DNA of 64,000 nt. Origin: Phoronis australis (Eukaryota > Phoronida > Phoronidae). Within the stretch, counting starts at the first letter, position 1. Each line of letters starts with the position of its first letter. This document shows, piece by piece, positions 57,865-64,000 of the stretch. The notes below the pieces were generated by a model. That model was given only the letters and a program-made list of their open reading frames with translations, made no database searches and had not been told where the DNA came from. The position numbers and the translations under genes are program-made. The stretch is from NCBI GenBank assembly GCA_002633005.1, contig NMRA01000027.1:161265-225264 (forward strand), given 5' to 3'.

Positions 57865-58028
57865 GGACATTTTTTCCGCCATCTTGAAAAACCGACTTCC
57901 GCCACTCCGATTTCGGTAGATTTTTTTCTGACACCAAGGGATGTTTGAAGATGCCATTTATGCAAAAAAACGTTCTGTTGCAATTTTTTCTATGTTGGGC
58001 CCTCTGGAGCCCTAGAATGACTGGACTA
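57865..58028 (-). repeat. Right terminal inverted repeat of the 5.7-kb element
   Basis: Reverse complement of the left arm in content: CCGCCATCTTGAAAAA, CACTCCGATTTCGGTAGA, ATTTATGCAAAAA, GTTGCAATTTTTT and TAGAATGACTGGACTA at the outer end. Confidence 0.75.
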
Positions 58029-59830
58029 GTAGACGTAAGAATCGTGCAAGTATAGTTAGTGCGTGTGATCACGTGCCTTTGTTGAAATCAGCTCGTCTGT
58101 TTGGCTGAAACGCTAGCGTAAGTTCGTCACTCGTGTGAACCTCAAATAGTGCCATATACATGTATATATAATGATACAAACAGACTTCATTTTCCCTTTT
58201 CACAGGCAAAACTATACTCGGTACTTTTCTGGCAATAATGACGCTGTGCGCTGAGCATCGTATTTTATTCACGACTAAATAAATGCTCCTTAAGTTAACA
58301 TACTTCCGATATCAGCAGTGATTATTTTCACATTAATAGGTGGTCCTTGTGCAGTAGTGCATTGATGGTGGGGTGCTTGGGATTTGTCAGGGCAATTAAA
58401 ATTTTACCACACCTGGATATTCTTTTCATATAAATTTATCTGTCTTCTAAATCGCTTTTGACGTCGCTTTCACTGTGTATTCGCTGAGTCATCCTGGCCA
58501 CCGAAACTAGATGGAACAGGGTTTAGCATCATCCGAAACACCTCGGGTATGGCGTAGCTACAAATTTAAAGACAAGGTACACCAACGAATCGGCTTCTCA
58601 TCATATATCTCCCTTGCTAACATCTTTGATCTGTAAGAGTAAAAAATTCTCGAAAAATCTAGTGTGATTTTTTATGTTTATTACGAAAAATAGAATGTAC
58701 CGAAAGCGCTAGAAAGTATCATATCTGCTGCGATCACGTGATTCGCTTTTAACACATGGGGACATTTCCCGAATACTTGAATGACCTTGCGTTATACCGA
58801 GTTTCTTTGGTCTTCGTAAAGGATCCCGGAGTATTTGTTTCAAGTGAAACTGGGCTACATTCCGTAGAACCCGTCCACGACATCAGCCATGTGCTTCTAA
58901 CGAGAAATCTTCGAGAGGAAACCGAAAATTATATTCCCAAATACACGACCCCACGGGTTCCTCCACTATTTTGAATATGTAATCAGGTAAACAAACCAAT
59001 ACACATGCAGTTCCCATGTAAGTGGACGGGAGAGTAAGAGTTATTTGAACTTAAATTTTGCAAAGGATATCAACAAGATTGGCAAATGCCGTTCGGCATT
59101 CCCAAACCATTCAGAATTATCACAAGTCCATTTTTATGCCTGTGTACTACCTGCGCTCAATTTAAAAAGGCCGATTTTAGCATTAATTCGGTAATTTGCA
59201 AGGTCAGTAACGTTTTTACAAATTCCACCCTCGCATCAGTATGTATGCTGTTTTCATTACATGTAAAAATTAGCCTAAAAGGCATTGTACAATTCTAACA
59301 GGGTTTTTCATTGTACACGTTACTAGGATCGCTGCCTTTCTGTGACTCCGTCGAAAACTATGAACAAAATGAAAACCGAGAGTTGTCTCGCATCAAAACC
59401 GCTTCACATGACCATGTAAACTTTGTAATATCCCGTCCAGTATTTTTGGCCCTTTCACTTCCACCGAAAAAGGAACTCAGGCGCTGAAAGAGGGTAGCAA
59501 AAATGCAATATTGACAATTTTCGCCCAACCAATGCTAGACATAAGTCAAGAGAAATTTTCCTGCAGGTTCCAAAGTATGGCCCAAAAGTGCTGCCATCTA
59601 ACTAGATTTTTTGCCATTTTTTGCATGCTTGTAGGCTGATCATTTAAATGGTTGTCATTTTGCTAATGAACACTATAGTAAGATTCAGGGGGTATTTGTG
59701 AAACTCTAGTAGTTCACTCTCGTTCTTGCGTGACCTCACCAAATTCGCGAGTATCGCGCGTTTTCGGAGACGCAAAGAAAATGTGCAAAAAGGGCACCAG
59801 GCAGCTGGGACGACTCTATGCGCTTACATG
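58029..59830. other. Spacer, no gene seen
   Basis: No domain, splice pattern or repeat was recognised. Several short frames of 60-75 codons are present and look like chance. Confidence 0.5.
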
Positions 59831-60890
59831 AAAATATTTAAGGGAAATGTTTCACACTCATGTGTCTACTATGGGTTCCTAGTAGGCCTATGGGCGATTA
59901 GGGGTGAAACTGCTCTTTCAAATTCGATTCGATTTCGGTTTTTATCGAGTCAGTAACGGTAACGGTTGCGGTTTTTGGTTCGTTTTTCCTGTAGTTGCAG
60001 CCTTTGCTAATTCTGGTCAATAGTTCTGGGTACTTTTAACTCAGTTTCCATTGTTGAATTTGATATTCTAGACTTTTATGTTCTAGTTTTAGTTGTACCT
60101 CTATTAATCGTGTATATATCTTCATAGTCAACCATTGTTTATTGCCCGGGTTACGCTTCCTCGGATGGGCCATGTCAGTATTCCCGTACTGCCACTATGG
60201 CGTTTTTTCCATGCCCATCTTGCAGAGTCTTATTTAGTTCTTCTACTTACGTCATAATAAATGACATTATTCTCAATCCTCATCTTGTTTTACTCTGCAA
60301 CAGAACTCGTGGCGTAGGCTACCCCGGAAAAATAGATTACGATGAATTAAATTTAACGTGTTAAATGCATTTACCGTTCTTATTTTGACATTTGTCGCTT
60401 TATTTTTTATTTTGTATTACTCATCCCTATTTATAACCTCAAAGGTCTACTTTTGTATTCATACATTGTTCTACTCGACACCTGATTGGTCACTCATATT
60501 TCCTTTGATCAGTTCAACGTGGTCTAGCTCATTTAGCCACCTGCCTCGTCCTCTACAATGAGAGCTAAGTTTGTACTCCATCCCGGGTGTCTTTTAATTT
60601 TTTTTCTTTTTCTTCTTTCTCATTATACACTGTTGGGCCTTTTGCAAGTTTTTTTTGTTTATAATCTAAATTTTCTTTAGGCCCTTCACTGCAACATAGC
60701 TCGCGGCGCCCCGGACAAACAGATTACGATTAAAATATTTAAGTGAAATGTTACATACGTATGTGTCTGCTATGTGTTCCTAGTAAGCCTAGGGGCGATT
60801 AGGGGTGAAACAGCTCTTTCAGTTTCGATTCAATTTCGGAATTTTGAGTAACGTTAACGGTTGCGGTTTTTGGCTCATTTTTCATCAGAA
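59831..60890. repeat. Degenerate direct repeats, two kinds
   Basis: A ~155-bp unit at 59831-59985 recurs at 60732-60887. Shared words are AAAATATTTAAG, GCGATTAGGGGTGAAAC, GCTCTTTCA, ATTTCGG and AACGGTTGCGGTTTTTGG. A second short unit at about 60297-60352 (CAACAGAACTCGTGGCG, ATAGATTACGAT) recurs at about 60692-60730. Together they suggest a decayed composite transposon or tandem duplication. Confidence 0.6.
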
Positions 60891-61187
60891 AAGCCAGACA
60901 AATACTAATCTTATCCTCAGTATTACTTGTCACCAAACGAGAAAATTGAATCACAGGTTAACATTTGTCGATTTAGCTCCCACCGTTACTGTAGAAATAC
61001 AGTTTTATGTGACATCGCACCTTGTGGAACTGTGAAAACCCACCCTCTTTAATGAAGTTAAATTAACCGTTAAGATTATTCAAATATTCGAATTTCTATT
61101 GTAAATGGTTGTTTATTTCTGAATGTGGTTATTGACCGAAAAAGGGGTTTCGATTCCGTTAACCGGAAAAACGCAATTTGCGGTTAA

Positions 61188-62839
61188 AGGAGAATGCCAC
61201 CCGAAACAACCTATTTTGTATCAATTTAGATCGAGTAGTTCTACACGATAACGGCACGTTCGGTTGCGTTACCTGACATCTGACGGCAGACGGAGATGTT
61301 GAAAGTATCCAATGACGTCATTGGTTTCACACGCAGTCTGTTCAGCAGTTCACAACACGGGTTACTGGTGTCAGCTTATCGCTTGAATTCATCGTTTAAC
61401 ACCAATAGATCATCAAACTTCGATGTAAAGCCCTTAAAAATACAGCGAGTTCTTATAAAAACGTGTTGTTTTATTTCGCTGTTACGGATTTATAGGTATT
61501 TGGACACACCGTAGCATACAAAGTTCGGCAGGCCAATTTACCAAGGTCCGTAGCAGGAGTTTGGGGTCTGTTCTGAAATAACTGAATTCGAAGTATTCTT
61601 CCGTGAAATACAGACAGGAGAACCTAGATCTGTGTTGTTTAGACTTGTGATTTTTTTAGTTCTAAACACACAAAACGCTTTTTATCCCGGCCAGTGGCTC
61701 GGAACAGAACCCGATCAGGCCCGTCGCGGCCGCCGGGACTGACACGAACATAAACCAGCTTGAGTTGGAAACTGAACCTCCAGTCACGAAAAGATTATAA
61801 CAGTGAGCCAAAGAAATAATGTGCACGTAATTATTTAGGTGAACTAGCTACGAAACTGAAAATCTACTTACTTGTCGGGGGCCGCGAATTCGGGTTCCCC
61901 TTCCACAGACCATCAGGGCAAAGGTTGTACAGTAATGTATTTGTATTTCTAAATAAAGATTCCCCTAACATGTGACCATAGCATATAAAATCGAGTAATT
62001 GTTTCACAATAGCTTTCTGTCAGCAAACACTGAATTAGCATGCGCGCTCACACGGCCCCGGTGCCCAGTCAATTACCTTTATTGCCGGCATCAAAAGCCG
62101 GTAACGCAGTGGTTTATTCATTGCTGGCTTCTCAACATTTGCACTCACGAATACTGCAAAGGTATTACAAATTGTATCTTATGAGACAGACTTTGTTTCA
62201 GTTTTATATAAGCATTGGTTAGGATGAGAATAATTCATTTTGAAACACAACGCAGAATAATAAACGTTTACATGGCAACTCGCCCGGCGCCAATCCCGGC
62301 TTAGTCAAGAGCTCTTCCGACGAAGACTTCACGGGTTGGATCGTTAGGTTTCACAGGCTATCAATTCGAACCGGGATACACTGATCAAGAAATATTAGAG
62401 AGGCTCCGTGAACATGCAACGGAACGTATGGATAGTTCTTTGGTAATGCCGGAATTCGTCAGAGAAATCACTGTCAACGAAATGCCGGCCACAGACACGG
62501 AGATGTTTCACGGCCTAATACTTGCTATTGACAGCGTACCTTTCATTCTTCACTACCGCGAACCACTTGCTAAGCATTTCGGGCTCTTGAGGAAATCGAA
62601 AAAAGGATATACCCGCTTTCTTCGCAACTTCATAGTTCGGACAAGCGGGAACGATGCATTGCAATATAGCGGCATTCACTCTGCAGACGAACCACTGACG
62701 TTTCTGCGTCGTTTTTCACCTTCCTCACAGGTTAACGCGACACCTCTCGGCAAGGTGAGGTCGACCGTATAAGAGGCGATGTGGATGTAGACCGATTAAG
62801 ATGGTAAAAAAGACTAATTAAATCGGGTGGCATTCTCCT
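61188..62839. mobile_element. Kolobok-like DNA transposon remnant, copy C
   Basis: A 1,652-bp element with perfect 15-bp inverted ends AGGAGAATGCCACCC, flanked by TTAA at 61184-61187 and 62840-62843. It aligns end to end with copy A and with copy B apart from its nested insertion. It carries the best-preserved THAP remnant at 62.43-62.71 kb, minus strand. Confidence 0.87.
62430..62712 (-). pseudogene. THAP-domain remnant in copy C
   Basis: Minus-strand reading shows CIVPACPNYEVAKKAG, ISFFRFPQEPE, KWFAVVKNERYAV, one in-frame TAG, then AVKHLRVCGRHFVDSDFSDE. Both halves of the C2CH zinc site (C-x4-C and CGRHF) are visible, which supports the THAP call. The TAG between them prevents expression of an intact domain. 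Confidence 0.72.
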
Positions 62840-62843
62840 TTAA

Positions 62844-64000
62844 TCACGCTTGGCCGTTTCGGCACTACATGTTGTAACTTTTGACACGGCTCAACTGGCG
62901 CAGCTCAAGATGATCGGTGTCAAGTGGCCGTTTACGCCCACACATTTCAGAAACGGTGGAATGCTCATGCGCAAAGATGAAAATTGCGGGAGTCAGAGTT
63001 GATTATTATTGTTGTTGTTCTTATTGTTGTTATGGTGCTCCTAATTTCTACGGTGGACTCAAGCTGATATTGTAAAAGAACATTTCGAAAAAGATCACTT
63101 TTCTACGTGGAGAAAACCTTTCCGCTGCGGAGAAAACTGGGGACCACGCAAATCTTCGTGAGATGTCGCCACGCATTCCGAGCGATTTACGTGACTCTTT
63201 CTTTTCTTGTGATCGTCTTGGGTCTACCAGAAACCATCCCTGGTTAATGTTCGTAGACCAATATTCTTGCGAGAAAGCAAGATACTGCAAAATCACGCCA
63301 GTGAAAGGCAAATGTTTCGTGAGGCCTATCGGATAGCTTGCGGCAACGGTGTTCAGTCATTGGTCGAAGTTGGAATGTGGAATTTTGAGATGAAATTGAT
63401 GAATTACGGGATAAAACTCACCGTTTCCGTTATAGAAATGATTTTTCCGCACTTGAAAGTTAATGTGTCTACAGAACACAGGCCTGGTTGCGCCATTTTT
63501 AACTTATGAGCCTACTCGGTGCAAATTAGACCTTCATCACCATCTAGACACTACATAAAATAGGTTTTAACGAGGGCTGTTTGTTGTCATTTTCAAGTAG
63601 GAATATTTAATGAAAGATTTCTGTAATTTAGACTTCGAATATTTGCGAAGGTCACTGCGGGCAGAGAGGTACAATTCCTAGCTGTGGAGGTAGAATATTC
63701 TTAATTTCTTAGTTTGAAAAACTTCGGTTGGCTGAACTGTCAAGGACACCCAGCTTGTATAGGTACTAACTATTTGCAGTCTGGGCTGTGTTCTGTGAAC
63801 TCAAGAAACTCGATAAAATGAAAGAGTAGCGCTACTAACCCTCCCGAGATATTGTCATTCGTATTAGAAGCGTCGGCAATTGACCACACTAGCTAAAGTT
63901 TTGCTTGTACGGAATGGCCTACCTAGTTGTGCTGAAAGGGACGGATCCTGAAACCTGCACCGACTTTGGTTTAATAGAGGTTGCCTGATCCCAGCAGAAA
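62844..64000. other. Spacer to window end, no gene seen
   Basis: Short frames at 63048-63311 (minus) and 63267-63509 (plus) overlap each other and resemble no family I recognise. No repeat structure is evident. Confidence 0.5.

Larger units (their letters stand above)
52350..58028. mobile_element. 5.7-kb TIR-bounded element with a PIN-like gene remnant
   Basis: The ends are long inverted repeats. The left arm (about 52350-52510) and the complement of the right arm (about 57865-58028) share, in order, TAGTCCAGTCATTCTA, AAAAATTGCAAC, TTGCATAAAT, a TCTACCG-AATCGGAGTGG stretch, GCGGAAGT and TTTTTCAAGATGGCGG. Both outer ends have TA next to GTCCAGTC, compatible with a TA target-site duplication. 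Subterminal modules with AAGATGGC and ACAAAATGGC occur inside both arms. Between them lie a decayed minus-strand gene and a solo LTR. The alternative is two independent inverted MITEs that happen to flank the gene. Confidence 0.6.

Noticed and set aside
62428-62772. 114-codon plus-strand frame
   Set aside because: It is antisense to the THAP remnant of Kolobok-like copy C; the similar plus-strand frames in copies A and B are likewise opposite THAP sequence.

Overview
The window is nuclear DNA of a metazoan. It holds one intron-containing gene with GT-AG introns surrounded by large amounts of repeat and transposon sequence. The gene is an orthologue of RSPH14 (radial spoke head 14, formerly RTDR1), so the organism builds motile cilia. 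A tRNA-Leu-primed Ty3/gypsy element, Kolobok-like THAP elements and TTAGGG-like repeats fit a marine invertebrate such as a hemichordate, lancelet, echinoderm or mollusc. The species cannot be fixed from the sequence alone.

Layout. 1-18.42 kb is a 199-bp satellite (about 92 monomers, at least two main classes plus degenerate blocks). It abuts a broken Ty3/gypsy retrotransposon on the minus strand (18.42-21.0 kb): a 228-bp 5' LTR, a Leu-type primer site, gag, and a pol that carries one nonsense codon and ends in RNase H at the satellite. 21-24.3 kb is spacer with a 17-bp minisatellite and a 540-bp TRIM-like element whose terminal repeats carry tRNA-like A and B boxes.

24.3-36.8 kb is RSPH14 on the plus strand: nine coding exons joining to a 340-residue armadillo-type protein. 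Intron 1 holds a MITE and a 38-bp minisatellite. Intron 3 holds a TIR element carrying a broken HIRAN-like module and a Kolobok-like element with a THAP remnant. Exon 7 has a duplicated 3' splice site, and intron 8 carries a 22-bp minisatellite. The last exon and its flanks are duplicated 9.76 kb downstream (45.5-46.8 kb), where the copy has a 13-bp deletion. The duplicate sits beside a sequencing gap in TTAGGG-like repeats.

37-45 kb is spacer with a second Kolobok-like copy (holding a nested 248-bp MITE), a foldback repeat and two weak minus-strand ORFs. 47.2-51.6 kb is a second array of the same 199-bp satellite in the same orientation. 52.35-58.03 kb is bounded by long inverted repeats with TA at both ends. 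It encloses a decayed minus-strand gene of a multicopy invertebrate family with a PIN/FEN1-like acidic core and a Cys-rich tail, and a solo LTR. 59.8-60.9 kb holds degenerate direct repeats, and 61.2-62.8 kb a third Kolobok-like copy. The last 1.2 kb shows nothing recognisable.

No prokaryotic operon, CRISPR array or rRNA gene is present. The least familiar items are the 5.7-kb TIR element with the PIN-like gene, the TRIM-like element with pol III boxes in its repeats, and the splice-site duplications in RSPH14.
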